A DNA stretch of 64,000 nt from Streptomyces noursei ATCC 11455 (GTDB lineage: Bacteria > Actinomycetota > Actinomycetes > Streptomycetales > Streptomycetaceae), in assembly GCF_001704275.1 (NCBI RefSeq), contig NZ_CP011533.1, forward strand, positions 6,634,001 through 6,698,000. The letters are read 5' to 3'. Both the position numbers and the translations under genes were made by a program. The notes below the pieces were generated by a model. That model did no database searches and had not been told where the DNA came from. It was given only the letters and a program-made list of their open reading frames with translations. Positions 7,260-16,516 of this stretch are shown here, piece after piece (positions within the stretch are counted from its first letter, which is position 1; each line of letters starts with the position of its first letter).

Positions 7260-9863
7260 GTGGATCAGCTGATTTCCTCAGACCCGACGCACATAGGTCC
7301 GTACCGCCTGATCGCCCGTCTGGGCGCGGGCGGTATGGGCCTGGTCTATCTGGGCCGTTCCGAGGTCGGGCGGACCGTAGCGGTGAAGGTCGTCCAGGCC
7401 GAGCACGCACAACACCCGGAGTTCCGCCGCCGCTTCGCCCGCGAGGTGGCGGCCGCCCGGAAGGTGGGCGGCTCCTGGACGGCGGCCGTGCTCGACGCCG
7501 ACACCGAGGCCGCGGTCCCCTGGGTGGCGACCCAGTACATCCCCGGACCCGACCTGACCACCGTGGTGGCACACGACTTCGGGCCGCTGCCCGAGAACTC
7601 CGTGCGGGTGCTGGCCAACCGCCTCGCCCTCGCCCTGCAGGCGGTGCACGAGGCGGGCCTGATCCACCGGGACCTCAAACCGTCCAACGTCCTGGTGACG
7701 GTGGACGGGCCGCGCGTGATCGACTTCGGCATCGCGCGAGCCATGGACAGCCTCGCCGGGGACAGCCTGCACACCCGCACCGGCATGCTGATCGGTTCCC
7801 CCGGCTTCATGTCGCCCGAGCAGGTGCGCGGCCTCGAACTCACCCCCGCCAGCGATGTGTTCTGCCTGGGCGCCGTCCTCGTCTACGCCGCCACCGGCCG
7901 CCTGCTCTTCGGCGCCACGGAGACCGGGCTGAACGCCCACCTCTTCCGGATCGCCGAGGAGGAGCCGGACCTGACCGGCGTCCCCGAGCCGCTGCTCGAT
8001 CTCGTCCGCGCGTGCCTCGACAAGGACCCGGCCGCGCGGCCCACCCTCCACCAGGTCGCGGCCCGCACGGCGGCGGACGCGGACGCCGGCCAGGGCACGG
8101 GCCCGGACGGGGAGTGGCTGCCGGGCGCGGTACTCGCCCAACTCGGCCGGCACGCGGCACAGTTGCTGGACTTCGCCCCCGAGACGGCCGCCACCCCCGC
8201 CCCCGCGCCCCCGCCGCCCGCGTACGCGCCCACGGCGCCGGCGCACGCCGTCCCCCCGCAGGGTTTCGGACCACCCCCGGGCATGACCCCCCAGGCATGG
8301 CCCGTGCCGCCCTCCCCGCCCCCCGTCCAGGACCCGGCGCTGCCGCACCGCATGCGCTGGTGGGGCCTGGTGGTGGTCGGCCTCGTACAGCTCTTCGTGC
8401 TGCTCGACGCGACGTCCCTGCGGACGGCGGCGCCGACGATCATGGCCGATCTGCACCTCCGCGCCGACGACGTGAACGGGCTGTTCGCCGGCTACGGACT
8501 CGCCTTCGGCGGGCTGCTGCTGCTCGGCGGGCATCTCGCCGACCTGGTGGGCCGCAAACGGATGCTGATCATCGGCCTGGCCGGCTTCGCGGTGGCCGGC
8601 GCCGTCGGCGGTCTGGCCGTCAGCTCCGGCATGCTGCTCTCGGCCCGCGTCCTGCAGGGCGTCTTCGCCGCGCTGCTGTCGCCGGCCGCACTGGCCCTGG
8701 TGGCCGCCGACTTCCCCGAGCCGAAGGCCCGCGGCAGGGCCTTCGGGATCTACGCCGCGATCGTCGCCGGCGGCTCGACGGCGGGCCTGTTCGCCGGTGG
8801 CTGGTTGGTGGAATTCCTGAGCTGGCGCTGGTGCCTGTTCATCGACGTCCCGCTCGCCCTGATCGCCGTGCTCGGTGTGGCCACCCTGGTCCACGACCGC
8901 CTGGTCCGCACCGGCCCCCGCTTCGACGCGCCGGGCCTGCTGTTCGGCTCCAGTGGGATCGCCGCCCTCCTCTACGGCTTCCAGCAGACCGGCTCGCGCG
9001 GCTGGACCGACCTCCTGGTGCTGGCCCTGTTCGCGATCGGCGTCGCCCTGCTGATCGCCTTCTTCTGGTGGCAGACCAGGGCGGGCACCGCGCTCCTGCC
9101 GTCGTACGCCCTCGGGGACCGCGACCGCGTCGGCTCCTTCGTCACCCTGTTCCTGGCCGGCGCCGGCACGCTCGCCCTCCTCCCGACCCTGACGGCGTAC
9201 CTGGAGAACGTCCGCGGCTACTCCCCGATGGGCACCGGCCTGGCGATCCTGCCCACGGCCGTCGCGGTCGTCATCGGTGCCACCCAGGTCTCCGCCCGTC
9301 TGCTGCCCCGCATCGCGCCGCGCAACCTGATCGTGCCGGGCCTGCTGCTCACCGCGCTCGGCCTGGCGCTGCTGGCCTTCCGCACGCCCGACAGCCCGTA
9401 CGGCGCCCTGGTCCTGCCCGGCATGGTCCTCGCCGGCCTGGGCCTCGGCACGGCCCTGACGCCGCTCCTCTCCCTCGCCACGGCCGGCCTCGCCGCGTCG
9501 GACGCGGGCGGCGGCGCGGCAGTGGCCGGCGCGACCCACCAGGTGGGCGGGGTGCTCGGCACGGCACTCTTCGGCAGCGTGCTGTCCTCGGCCATCGCCG
9601 CCCGCATGGCACGGCTGCCCGGCCTCGGGCAGAACTTCGCCGAAGCGGCCCGGAGCGGCCGGCTCCTCAACCCGCGAGGTACGACACCGCAACTCGTGGA
9701 GTACCTCACCAGCGCCACCCTGGGCGGCTACGCCACCGCCCTGTGGTGGTCGGTCGGCCTCACCCTCCTCGCCGGCCTGGCCGCCGCCCTCCTGATCCGG
9801 TCCGCCGCCCCCGCGCTCCCCGCACCACCCCTCCCCGCCTACGACCAGCGGGCCACCCTCTGA
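7260..9863 (+). CDS. Fusion of Ser/Thr protein kinase and 14-TM MFS (EmrB/QacA-type) transporter
   Basis: One uninterrupted 867-residue frame encodes two full modules. Residues about 13-275 are a Hanks-type kinase with glycine loop GAGGMG (22-27), Lys43 in VAVKVV, catalytic loop HRDLKPSN (Asp138), DFG (Asp155) and SPEQ, all intact. A Pro/Ala-rich linker (about 290-360) follows. Residues from about 365 form a major facilitator with DATSLRTAAPTI in helix 1, motif A GHLADLVGRKRM, and about 14 hydrophobic helices, typical of the DHA2 drug:H+ antiporters. The GTG at 7260 gives MDQLISSDP before IGPYRL, the normal N-terminus of Streptomyces kinases. A start at 7242 adds six residues. The kinase should face the cytoplasm and could phosphorylate the attached permease or its linker. 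That is inference. Confidence 0.93.
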   Translation: MDQLISSDPTHIGPYRLIARLGAGGMGLVYLGRSEVGRTVAVKVVQAEHAQHPEFRRRFAREVAAARKVGGSWTAAVLDADTEAAVPWVATQYIPGPDLTTVVAHDFGPLPENSVRVLANRLALALQAVHEAGLIHRDLKPSNVLVTVDGPRVIDFGIARAMDSLAGDSLHTRTGMLIGSPGFMSPEQVRGLELTPASDVFCLGAVLVYAATGRLLFGATETGLNAHLFRIAEEEPDLTGVPEPLLDLVRACLDKDPAARPTLHQVAARTAADADAGQGTGPDGEWLPGAVLAQLGRHAAQLLDFAPETAATPAPAPPPPAYAPTAPAHAVPPQGFGPPPGMTPQAWPVPPSPPPVQDPALPHRMRWWGLVVVGLVQLFVLLDATSLRTAAPTIMADLHLRADDVNGLFAGYGLAFGGLLLLGGHLADLVGRKRMLIIGLAGFAVAGAVGGLAVSSGMLLSARVLQGVFAALLSPAALALVAADFPEPKARGRAFGIYAAIVAGGSTAGLFAGGWLVEFLSWRWCLFIDVPLALIAVLGVATLVHDRLVRTGPRFDAPGLLFGSSGIAALLYGFQQTGSRGWTDLLVLALFAIGVALLIAFFWWQTRAGTALLPSYALGDRDRVGSFVTLFLAGAGTLALLPTLTAYLENVRGYSPMGTGLAILPTAVAVVIGATQVSARLLPRIAPRNLIVPGLLLTALGLALLAFRTPDSPYGALVLPGMVLAGLGLGTALTPLLSLATAGLAASDAGGGAAVAGATHQVGGVLGTALFGSVLSSAIAARMARLPGLGQNFAEAARSGRLLNPRGTTPQLVEYLTSATLGGYATALWWSVGLTLLAGLAAALLIRSAAPALPAPPLPAYDQRATL

Positions 9864-10186
9864 CCCTCCCCACGAAGCCGGCCGCCGCCCGGAGACGCCC
9901 CCGGGCGGGACGGAGAAATCCGTTATCGACAACGCATTCAGGATCACGTGACGTCGTGCCGGAATGGAGGCAGTACCGTCTTTCGCTGCGTTTCACCTGA
10001 CGGCGATTCATGTTCGCTCGTCGAGCGACTTCTCTTCCGGCTGCAAAGGTATGGACCGGCGGCCGTGCCAGGTGTCGCCATGCAGTCCCTCGGGACTTCG
10101 AATCAGCCGAAATGCGTGGGTCACAGGACGCCGGTCATGCCCGCCCGTGACGATGTGCTCAGTGCACCGAAGGGGCGGGAGGACAG
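9864..10186. other. Intergenic stretch with no recognised gene
   Basis: These 323 bases have visibly lower G+C than the flanks. Short frames exist on both strands, but none has a ribosome-binding site together with biased codon use. It must hold the end of the kinase-MFS transcript and the promoter of the small Cys-rich gene that follows. Confidence 0.5.
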
Positions 10187-10330
10187 GTGGCCAAGCAAGT
10201 CAAGTGTGGATCGACCAAGACCGCGACCGGCAAGCCGTGTCAGAACCCTGCGATGATCGGCTACTCGCGCTGCCAGCTCCACCGAGGTGAGTGGACACCG
10301 CGGCAGAAGAGGAAGACCAAGAAGCGCTGA
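10187..10330 (+). CDS. 47-residue Cys3His small zinc-binding-like protein
   Basis: A GTG start at 10187 is preceded by GGGAGG four bases upstream, and the frame runs to TGA at 10328. The product has C-x10-C-x10-C-x2-H (Cys7, Cys18, Cys29, His32), with KTATGKPCQNPAM and RCQLHRG around the ligands, then a Lys/Arg-rich tail (RQKRKTKKR). This resembles the compact Cys/His modules of the HGGxSTG type found in phage and actinobacterial small proteins, although the HGG is replaced by HRG. Nucleic-acid binding is plausible from the basic tail. Third-position GC is lower than in neighbours, a possible sign of acquisition. It runs toward the convergent glnA gene. Confidence 0.62.
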   Translation: MAKQVKCGSTKTATGKPCQNPAMIGYSRCQLHRGEWTPRQKRKTKKR

Positions 10331-10513
10331 CCGCGCCCGGGCCCGGCCACCAAGCGCGCCGGCGGTCGAGCCCAGGCCGCGTCCCCATGCCCTACTCGGT
10401 GCCGGCCGCATGCCCGTGTGGTCTTCCACGCCACCGCCGACGGAAATCACGGCGCTTTTTCTGGCTCAACAGGCACTTTGACGTTGTGAGTTCACGTTGT
10501 GGGAAAACGCAAA

Positions 10514-10554
10514 GAGTGGTTGCTTCCGTCGGTCTCGGACGGAAGCAACCACTC
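10514..10554 (-). terminator. Terminator of glnA
   Basis: A perfect inverted repeat with 17-bp arms (gagtggttgcttccgtc and its complement) and a 7-base loop lies 43 bases beyond the glnA stop. It could also stop the convergent small-gene transcript. Confidence 0.85.
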
Positions 10555-10597
10555 CAGGCTTCTCGGCTACCGTACGCCGAGTTCGAGATCTAATTTT

Positions 10598-12007
10598 TTA
10601 GATGTCGAAGTACAGCTCGAACTCGTGCGGGTGCGGGCGGAGCTGGATCGGGGCGATTTCGTTGGTGCGCTTGTAGTCGATCCAGGTCTCGATCAGGTCG
10701 GAGGTGAAGACGCCGCCCTGCTGCAGGTACTCGTTGTCGTCTTCGAGGGCCTCGAGGACCGCGGGGAGGGAGGTCGGGACCTGCGGGACGCCGGCGTGCT
10801 CCTCCGGCGCGAGCTCGTAGAGGTCCTTGTCGATCGGCTCGGCCGGCTCGATCTTGTTCTTGACGCCGTCGAGGCCGGCCAGGAGGAGGGCCGAGAAGGC
10901 GAGGTACGGGTTGGACGACGGGTCCGGGGCACGGAACTCGACGCGCTTGGCCTTCGGGTTGGAGCCCGTGATCGGGATGCGCATGGCGGCGGAGCGGTTG
11001 CGCTGCGAGTAGACCAGGTTGACCGGGGCCTCGAAGCCCGGGACCAGGCGGTGGTAGGAGTTCACGGTGGGGTTGGTGAACGCCAGCAGCGACGGGGCGT
11101 GCTTGAGGATGCCGCCGATGTAGTAGCGGGCGGTGTCCGAGAGGCCCGCGTAGCCCTGCTCGTCGTAGAAGAGCGGCTGGCCGCCCTGCCACAGCGACTG
11201 GTGGACGTGCATGCCGGAGCCGTTGTCACCGAAGATCGGCTTGGGCATGAAGGTGGCGGTCTTGCCGTTGCGCCAGGCGACGTTCTTCACGATGTACTTG
11301 AAGAGCATCAGGTCGTCGGCGGCGGCGAGGAGGGTGTTGAACTTGTAGTTGATCTCCGCCTGGCCGGCGGTGCCGACCTCGTGGTGCTGGCGCTCGACCT
11401 GGAGGCCGGACTTCTCCAGCTCCAGGGAGATCTCGGCACGCAGGTCGGCGAAGTGGTCGACCGGCGGGGCCGGGAAGTAGCCGCCCTTGTAACGGACCTT
11501 GTAGCCACGGTTGTCCTCGCGGGCGCCGGTGTTCCAGGCGCCGGCCTCGGAGTCGATGTGGTAGAAGCCCTGGTTCGCGGAGGTCTCGAAGCGGACCGAG
11601 TCGAAGACGTAGAACTCCGCCTCGGGGCCGAAGTACGCGGTGTCCGCGATGCCGGTGGAGGCGAGGTACGCCTCGGCCTTCTTGGCGATGTTGCGCGGGT
11701 CGCGGCTGTACTGCTCGCCCGTGATCGGGTCGTGGATGAAGAAGTTGATGTTGAGGTGCTTCTCCTGGCGGAACGGGTCCAGGCGGGCCGTCGACAGGTC
11801 GGGGCGCAGCGCCATGTCCGACTCGTGGATCGCCTGGAAGCCGCGGATCGACGAACCGTCGAACGCGAGCTCCTCGTCCGGGTCGAACGCCGCGGCGGGG
11901 ATCGTGAAGTGCTGCATCACGCCCGGCAGATCGCAGAAACGGACGTCGACGAACTTCACGTCCTCATCCGCGATGAACTTCTTCGCGTCGTCGGCGTTCT
12001 GGAACAT
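10598..12007 (-). CDS. glnA: Glutamine synthetase type I
   Basis: The ATG at 12007 with AGGAGG eight bases upstream gives a 469-residue GSI-beta enzyme starting [20 protein letters not shown]. Visible hallmarks are [10 protein letters not shown] near residue 50, [20 protein letters not shown] and NRSAAMRIP. Near the C-terminus, around residue 395, [21 protein letters not shown] is followed by [11 protein letters not shown], where the adenylylated Tyr sits. It makes glutamine from glutamate and ammonia. In Streptomyces it is transcriptionally controlled by GlnR and post-translationally adenylylated by GlnE. The GlnR box at 12108-12145 is about 100 bases upstream of the start. Confidence 0.98.
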   Translation of the reverse strand: MFQNADDAKKFIADEDVKFVDVRFCDLPGVMQHFTIPAAAFDPDEELAFDGSSIRGFQAIHESDMALRPDLSTARLDPFRQEKHLNINFFIHDPITGEQYSRDPRNIAKKAEAYLASTGIADTAYFGPEAEFYVFDSVRFETSANQGFYHIDSEAGAWNTGAREDNRGYKVRYKGGYFPAPPVDHFADLRAEISLELEKSGLQVERQHHEVGTAGQAEINYKFNTLLAAADDLMLFKYIVKNVAWRNGKTATFMPKPIFGDNGSGMHVHQSLWQGGQPLFYDEQGYAGLSDTARYYIGGILKHAPSLLAFTNPTVNSYHRLVPGFEAPVNLVYSQRNRSAAMRIPITGSNPKAKRVEFRAPDPSSNPYLAFSALLLAGLDGVKNKIEPAEPIDKDLYELAPEEHAGVPQVPTSLPAVLEALEDDNEYLQQGGVFTSDLIETWIDYKRTNEIAPIQLRPHPHEFELYFDI

Positions 12008-12107
12008 CCAACTCCTCCTAGCCCGGTCACCGCTCGGCGGATGCGGGGTTGCGACTCGGAGCGCGTCCATGTGCGGTGGCGCGCTTGCCCGACCATAGGC
12101 AGGCGGG

Positions 12108-12145
12108 ATTTCCCAAGCATGACCCATTTGTTTCGCCGAGGTTAA
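12108..12145 (-). promoter_or_regulatory. GlnR box upstream of glnA
   Basis: On the minus strand the half sites TTAAC-n6-GAAAC-n6-GTCAT-n6-GAAAT are spaced exactly six bases apart, matching the GlnR consensus and the architecture of the site before glnII. It predicts GlnR-dependent transcription of glnA. Confidence 0.8.
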
Positions 12146-12275
12146 CCGGCGCGCTGTCGATCTCACCCCCAGTGTGCGCCTGCGGCCCGGGGCGGGGAGC
12201 GGCGGGACGAGGGGGCGGGGACGGTGCGGGAACCCGCTGCCGGGGGAACGTATGCGGTCGCAGTACCGTGGACGG

Positions 12276-12743
12276 GTGGACAACAGGCAAGCAATCGGAT
12301 CGTGGATCTCCGGGCCCCGTGCGGCAGCCGAGGACATGGGCGTCGAATTCGGCTACCGCGGGCAGCGGCTCGGGCTGCCCGAGGAAGGACCGGGCTCGAT
12401 CGCGCGGTTCGGCCGCCGCTTCGGCGCGCTCTTCATCGACTGGGCGCTGTGCCTGCTCATCGCCTACGGGCTGCTCAGCGGCGGCAAGGCGCAGTCGGCG
12501 AGCAACTGGGCACTGCTGGTCTTCGCGGTGATGAGCGTGCTGACCGTCGGCACGGTCGGCTGCACCCCCGGCAAGCGGCTGCTCGGTCTGCGGGTGGTCG
12601 CCGAGGGCGGCGGCCGGATCACCCTGCCGCGGGTGGTGCTGCGGACGCTGCTGCTGGTGCTGGTCATCCCGGCGGTGATCTGGGACCGCGACGGCCGGGG
12701 GCTGCACGACCGGCTCGCCCGCGCGGTCGAGGTACGGATCTGA
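12276..12743 (+). CDS. RDD family membrane protein
   Basis: A GTG at 12276 lies six bases after a TACCGT hexamer, with no Shine-Dalgarno sequence, so a leaderless mRNA is likely. The 155-residue protein begins [20 protein letters not shown], then [21 protein letters not shown] (the Arg-Asp of the RDD signature in helix 1), a second hydrophobic segment, and [14 protein letters not shown], the conserved loop of RDD proteins. A third helix precedes [16 protein letters not shown] proteins are small three-helix membrane proteins of unclear function, some proposed as ion exchangers. It is divergent from glnA. Confidence 0.9.
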   Translation: MDNRQAIGSWISGPRAAAEDMGVEFGYRGQRLGLPEEGPGSIARFGRRFGALFIDWALCLLIAYGLLSGGKAQSASNWALLVFAVMSVLTVGTVGCTPGKRLLGLRVVAEGGGRITLPRVVLRTLLLVLVIPAVIWDRDGRGLHDRLARAVEVRI

Positions 12744-12845
12744 TCCGTGCCGCGGATCCGACCTCCGTCGCGGTCGCGCGAACCGTTCGCGTCGCGCGGA
12801 GCTGTTCGCGCCGTGATGCGGAGCTGAGTTGATCTGAGCTGATCC

Positions 12846-12890
12846 GGTGGGTGCTCTCGCGTCGCTCTGGTGGGTGCTCTCGCGTCGCTC
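12846..12890 (+). repeat. Two tandem 22-bp direct repeats
   Basis: The sequence ggtgggtgctctcgcgtcgc plus tc occurs at 12846-12867 and again at 12869-12890, separated by one base. It lies in a 392-base gap (12744-13135) between the RDD gene and the DUF4191 gene. I see no supported gene in this gap; a Lys/Glu-rich short frame ending at 13055 lacks a ribosome-binding site. Confidence 0.75.
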
Positions 12891-13066
12891 GTCACCGTTC
12901 CCGCCCGGTCGGACAGGTCATCGGGCGTGCGCGTCCCCACGCCCCCCACGTCAGCCCCCACGCACCCCGTGCGTCGGAAGCCCGCCGGCCACCGCGTGCG
13001 GCGGGGGCGGAACGCAAACAAGCGGAGCGGCGAAGAGAAGCAGAAGCAGAAGTAGACGCATAAGAA

Positions 13067-13107
13067 GACGACGACGCCCCGAGGCCAAGCCCCGGGGCGT
13101 CGTCGTC
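13067..13107. terminator. Bidirectional terminator between RDD and DUF4191 genes
   Basis: A perfect 15-bp inverted repeat (gacgacgacgccccg and its complement) with an 11-base loop lies 28 bases beyond the stop of the minus-strand DUF4191 gene, between two convergent genes. Confidence 0.8.
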
Positions 13108-13135
13108 CGTGCCGTGCCGTACTGGCCGTCGGTGG

Positions 13136-13849
13136 TCAGCGCATCTTGCCGCCGCCCCTGGGCATCCGCATGCCACGCCCAGGAATCGGCCCCTTCGGGA
13201 CCGGCATGTTGCTCATCAGGTCGCCGAGCGCGCGCAGGCGGTCGTTGACGGCCGTCACCTGGGCGCCGGGGAGGACGCGCGGGAGCTTCAGCAGGTGGGT
13301 CCGCAGCTTCTTGAGCGGGACCTGGCCCTCGCCGTCACCGACGACGACGTCGTGCACCGGGGCGTCGGCGACGGTGCGCGCCATGCGCTTCTTCTCGGCG
13401 GCCAGCAGGCCGCGCAGTCGGTTCGGGTTGCCCTCGCCGACCAGGACGATGCCTGCCTTGCCGACGGCGCGGTGCACCACGTCCTGGCTGCGGTTCATGG
13501 CGACCGCGGGGGTCACCGTCCAGCCGCGGCCGACGTTCTCCAGGACGGCGGCCGCCGCGCCGGGCTGGCCCTCCATCTGCCCGAAGGCCGCCCGCTCGGC
13601 GCGCCGGCCGAAGATGATCGCCATCGCCAGGAATGCCAGGACGAAGCCCAGGATGCCCGCGTAGACGGGGTGGCCGATCAGGAAGCCGATGGCGAGGAGC
13701 ACGCCGAAGACGACGATTCCTGTGCCAGCGACGACAAGACCGACCTTGGAATCGACCCGACGGGTCATCTTGTAGGTCAGGGCGATCTGCTTGAGCCGCC
13801 CGGGGTTCTCAGCGCCGCCAGCGCCGGTTGCGTTTGCCTTCCTCGCCAT
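13136..13849 (-). CDS. DUF4191 membrane protein
   Basis: The 237-residue protein starts MARKANATGAGGAENPGRLK, continues IALTYKMTRRVD, has two adjacent hydrophobic segments (about 35-80) and a soluble C-terminal half containing GRRAERAAFGQMEGQPGAAA and a Lys/Arg-rich KKLRTHLLKLPRV, and ends in a Gly/Met/Arg-rich tail. This layout matches the actinobacterial DUF4191 family found between glnA and lipA in Streptomyces. Function is unknown. A TAAACT hexamer seven bases before the ATG and no ribosome-binding site suggest a leaderless transcript. The neighbouring small gene upstream is on the same strand, two residues of spacing away. Confidence 0.88.
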   Translation of the reverse strand: MARKANATGAGGAENPGRLKQIALTYKMTRRVDSKVGLVVAGTGIVVFGVLLAIGFLIGHPVYAGILGFVLAFLAMAIIFGRRAERAAFGQMEGQPGAAAAVLENVGRGWTVTPAVAMNRSQDVVHRAVGKAGIVLVGEGNPNRLRGLLAAEKKRMARTVADAPVHDVVVGDGEGQVPLKKLRTHLLKLPRVLPGAQVTAVNDRLRALGDLMSNMPVPKGPIPGRGMRMPRGGGKMR

Positions 13850-13859
13850 ACAGCGAAGT

Positions 13860-14075
13860 TTACGTGGCGTGCGGGCGTCGGGTGGCCGCGGCCTCCAGGA
13901 CGTACTCGGCGTCGTACCGGTCCTTGGCGCGGCGGCGGTCCTCCAGGACCGACGTCCAGGCATTGCGGCGGGCGGTGCGCTGGCCGCTGCGCAGCAGCAC
14001 GGCCTCGATGGCACGCAGTGCACCGGTGACGGAGGGGATGGGGCGGGCGGTGGCGCGGAGCGGCGCGGCCTCCAT
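13860..14075 (-). CDS. Small conserved-type protein of unknown function (71 aa)
   Basis: The ATG at 14075 has GAGGGAG about nine bases upstream. The product, MEAAPLRATARPIPSVTGAL and onward, is Arg/Ala-rich and helical with RNAWTSVLEDRRRAKDRYDAE in the middle, and no membrane segment. Codon use is typical for the genome. A longer frame begins at 14171 but adds a Pro/Arg-rich segment with no ribosome-binding site. It ends 10 bases before the DUF4191 start codon, so the two may be co-transcribed. I recognise no domain. Confidence 0.6.
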   Translation of the reverse strand: MEAAPLRATARPIPSVTGALRAIEAVLLRSGQRTARRNAWTSVLEDRRRAKDRYDAEYVLEAAATRRPHAT

Positions 14076-14206
14076 GGTGATGGTCTCCCTCGGACGAACG
14101 GAACGAACAGGGGGCGGGGGGGGAGGTGTCTTGCGGTGCGTACATCCATCGTCACTGAAGGGTGTTACCAACGGATGACCTGCCGGTCAAACACCTATGA
14201 AACGTT

Positions 14207-14253
14207 GACGCGGCCCCCACGCCCCCCTGCCAGGGGGAGTGCGGGGCCGCGTC
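14207..14253 (-). terminator. Terminator of lipA
   Basis: Nested inverted repeats: outer 11-bp arms gacgcggcccc / ggggccgcgtc enclose an inner ccccc/ggggg stem. They lie 44 bases beyond the lipA stop. Confidence 0.8.
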
Positions 14254-14296
14254 TCTCAGCATGTGCCACGATTCACAGATCGGCGCGCCGGGGCCG

Positions 14297-15247
14297 TCAA
14301 ACCGCCTGACTGGACGCCTCGACCTCGCGCCGCTCGATCGCCTGCTGGTACAGGCGGCCGGCACGGTAGGAGGAGCGGACCAGCGGGCCGGACATGACGC
14401 CGGCGTAGCCGATCTCCTCGGCCTCCTCCTTGAGCTCCACGAACTCGGCGGGCTTGACCCAGCGCTCGATGGGGTGGTGGCGGACCGAGGGGCGCAGGTA
14501 CTGGGTGATCGTGATCAGCTCGCAGCCCGCGTCGTGCAGGTCCTGGAGCGCCTGGCTGATCTCCTCGCGGGTCTCGCCCATGCCCAGGATGAGGTTGGAC
14601 TTGGTGACCAGACCGGCCTCGCGGGACTTGGAGATGACCTCCAGCGACCGCTCGTAGCGGAAGCCGGGGCGGATCCGCTTGAAGATCCGCGGGACCGTCT
14701 CGACGTTGTGGGCCAGCACCTGCGGGCGGGAGGAGAAGACCTCAGCCAGCTGCTCGGGGACCGCGTTGAAGTCCGGGATCAGCAGCTCGACGCCGGTGTC
14801 CGGCATCAGGGCGTGGATCTGGCGGACGGTCTCGGCGTAGAGCCAGGCGCCGCCGTCCTCCAGGTCGTCGCGGGCGACGCCGGTGATCGTGGCGTACTTC
14901 AGGCCCATGGTCTGGACCGACTCGGCGACCCGGCGCGGCTCGTCGCGGTCCAGCTCCTGCGGCTTGCCGGTGTCGATCTGGCAGAAGTCGCAGCGGCGGG
15001 TGCACTGGTCACCACCGATGAGGAAGGTCGCCTCGCGGTCCTCCCAGCATTCAAAGATGTTGGGACAGCCCGCCTCCTGGCAGACCGTGTGCAGACCCTC
15101 GCTCTTGACCAGGCCCTGGAGGTGGTTGTACTCGGGACCCATTTTCGCCCGGGTCTTGATCCACTCGGGCTTGCGCTCGATGGGGGTCTGGCTGTTGCGG
15201 ACCTCCAGGCGCAGCATCTTGCGTCCGTCGGGTGCGACTGCGGACAC
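14297..15247 (-). CDS. lipA: Lipoyl synthase
   Basis: The 316-residue radical-SAM enzyme has both required clusters: [12 protein letters not shown] (C-x4-C-x5-C) for the auxiliary 4Fe-4S, and CTRRCDFC (CxxxCxxC) for the SAM-binding cluster. GMGET and the late [11 protein letters not shown] region with the C-terminal conserved Ser are also present. It inserts two sulfurs into octanoyl chains on lipoyl domains. The GTG start at 15247 has GGGAG five bases upstream. It follows lipB on the same strand after 140 bases. Its likely targets, the lipoyl domains of SucB, are encoded at 29442-31163. Confidence 0.98.
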   Translation of the reverse strand: MSAVAPDGRKMLRLEVRNSQTPIERKPEWIKTRAKMGPEYNHLQGLVKSEGLHTVCQEAGCPNIFECWEDREATFLIGGDQCTRRCDFCQIDTGKPQELDRDEPRRVAESVQTMGLKYATITGVARDDLEDGGAWLYAETVRQIHALMPDTGVELLIPDFNAVPEQLAEVFSSRPQVLAHNVETVPRIFKRIRPGFRYERSLEVISKSREAGLVTKSNLILGMGETREEISQALQDLHDAGCELITITQYLRPSVRHHPIERWVKPAEFVELKEEAEEIGYAGVMSGPLVRSSYRAGRLYQQAIERREVEASSQAV

Positions 15248-15387
15248 GTCGGCTCCCTAACAACTTCGATTCTTCGGCGTACACCAGGGTACGCCCGTCA
15301 ATTCGCACGCATTTCCACGTGCGGGTGGTGCAGGGCCAACCTCGGAGGGGAGGGCGGCATTCCCGCGGCCTCGGCCGCGGGCGGCCC

Positions 15388-16203
15388 TCAGACCGCGCGG
15401 GGGAGCAGGACGGCGGTCTCCAGGACGCCCCGCAGGTGCTTCTCGACGACCGGCAGGACCTCGGCGATGGTGACCTCGCGGCCCAGCTCGCCGGAGAGCG
15501 AGGCGACCCCGGCGTCCCGGATGCCGCAGGGCACGATCTTGTCGAAGGACGTGGTGTCCGGATTCACGTTGAGCGCGAAGCCGTGCATGGTGACGCCCTT
15601 GGCGACGCGGATGCCGATCGCGGCGAGCTTGCGGTCCTCACCGCGCTGTCCGGCGTTGGACGGCGCGTACTCGGGGCCGTTCAGCCGCGGGTCGAACAGC
15701 TCGTCCGTGGCCCGCGGGTCGAAGTCGAGCTGGAGGCCGCCCAGCGCGGGCCGCTGGTCGACGGGGTCCCCCAGGACCCACACCCCGCTGCGGCCCTCGA
15801 CCCGGGTGCCCTCGACGCCGAACTCGGCGCAGACCCGGATCAGCGCGTCCTCCAGGCGGCGGACGTGCGCGACCACGTCGACCGGGCGCGGCAGCTTCTG
15901 GATCGGGTAGCCCACCAGCTGGCCGGGGCCGTGCCAGGTGATCTTCCCGCCGCGGTCCACGTCGACGACCGGGGTGCCGTCCAGCGGCCGCTCGTCGTCG
16001 GAGGTCCGGCGGCCCGCCGTGTAGACGGCCTGGTGTTCCAGGAGGAGGCAGGTGTCGGGGATCTCGTCGGCGAACCGGGCGCTGTGGACCCGACGCTGCT
16101 CCGCCCACGCCGCCTCGTACTCGACGGCGTCCGTCCCGAAGCCCAGATGCACAAAGCGCAGCCCCTCGGGTGCGGGGGTCTCCCCCCGAGAGATCGCAGT
16201 CAC
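15388..16203 (-). CDS. lipB: Octanoyltransferase (lipoate biosynthesis)
   Basis: The GTG at 16203 with GAGGAG five bases upstream gives 271 residues. Catalytic features are present: [18 protein letters not shown], Lys192 in RKLAAIGIR, and Cys226 in [13 protein letters not shown]. It moves the octanoyl group from acyl-carrier protein to lipoyl domains, the substrate that LipA then sulfurates. lipB precedes lipA on the same strand and the two probably form one unit. An imperfect small hairpin lies between them at 15304-15323. Confidence 0.96.
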   Translation of the reverse strand: MTAISRGETPAPEGLRFVHLGFGTDAVEYEAAWAEQRRVHSARFADEIPDTCLLLEHQAVYTAGRRTSDDERPLDGTPVVDVDRGGKITWHGPGQLVGYPIQKLPRPVDVVAHVRRLEDALIRVCAEFGVEGTRVEGRSGVWVLGDPVDQRPALGGLQLDFDPRATDELFDPRLNGPEYAPSNAGQRGEDRKLAAIGIRVAKGVTMHGFALNVNPDTTSFDKIVPCGIRDAGVASLSGELGREVTIAEVLPVVEKHLRGVLETAVLLPRAV

Positions 16204-16516
16204 GGCAGCTCCTCTTCGAACCCTTGTCGCAGTTGCATGCGACGTCTCATGCCCCTCGCGAGGCACTTCCGATGCCACGTCGCGCCCATGCCACTGTACG
16301 GCCGCCCCGCGCGCCCCCCACACGGGGTCGACGCGCCGCGCAGCCCCCGACGAGCCCGTGACGTGCTCACACGATCGGATGAACGCGAGGCGCAGGCCGC
16401 GAGAAAGGCGCCGAAGGCCGTTACATTCACGCCGTTCCACAAGGGCGAAGAGCACGCCGGACTGGGTCAGTCGAGCCCGGCGGCCCGGCCCGGAAGGCAG
16501 GAGACCGGTAAAGCTG
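16204..16516. other. Divergent intergenic region between lipB and regulator gene
   Basis: The 313 bases must carry the promoters of both the lipB-lipA unit and the NsdA-like gene. I found no convincing operator, small gene or RNA in it. Confidence 0.5.

Noticed and set aside
10090..10110. tRNA-like TTCGAATC element
   Set aside because: The bases around it cannot form the 5-bp T stem, and no acceptor or anticodon arm is present.
12870..13055. Lys/Glu-rich 61-residue frame after the RDD gene
   Set aside because: It starts inside the 22-bp tandem duplication, has no ribosome-binding site and no recognisable motif.
13860..14171. Longer 103-residue version of the small minus-strand gene
   Set aside because: The extra N-terminus is Pro-rich with no initiation site; the ATG at 14075 has a GAGGGAG.
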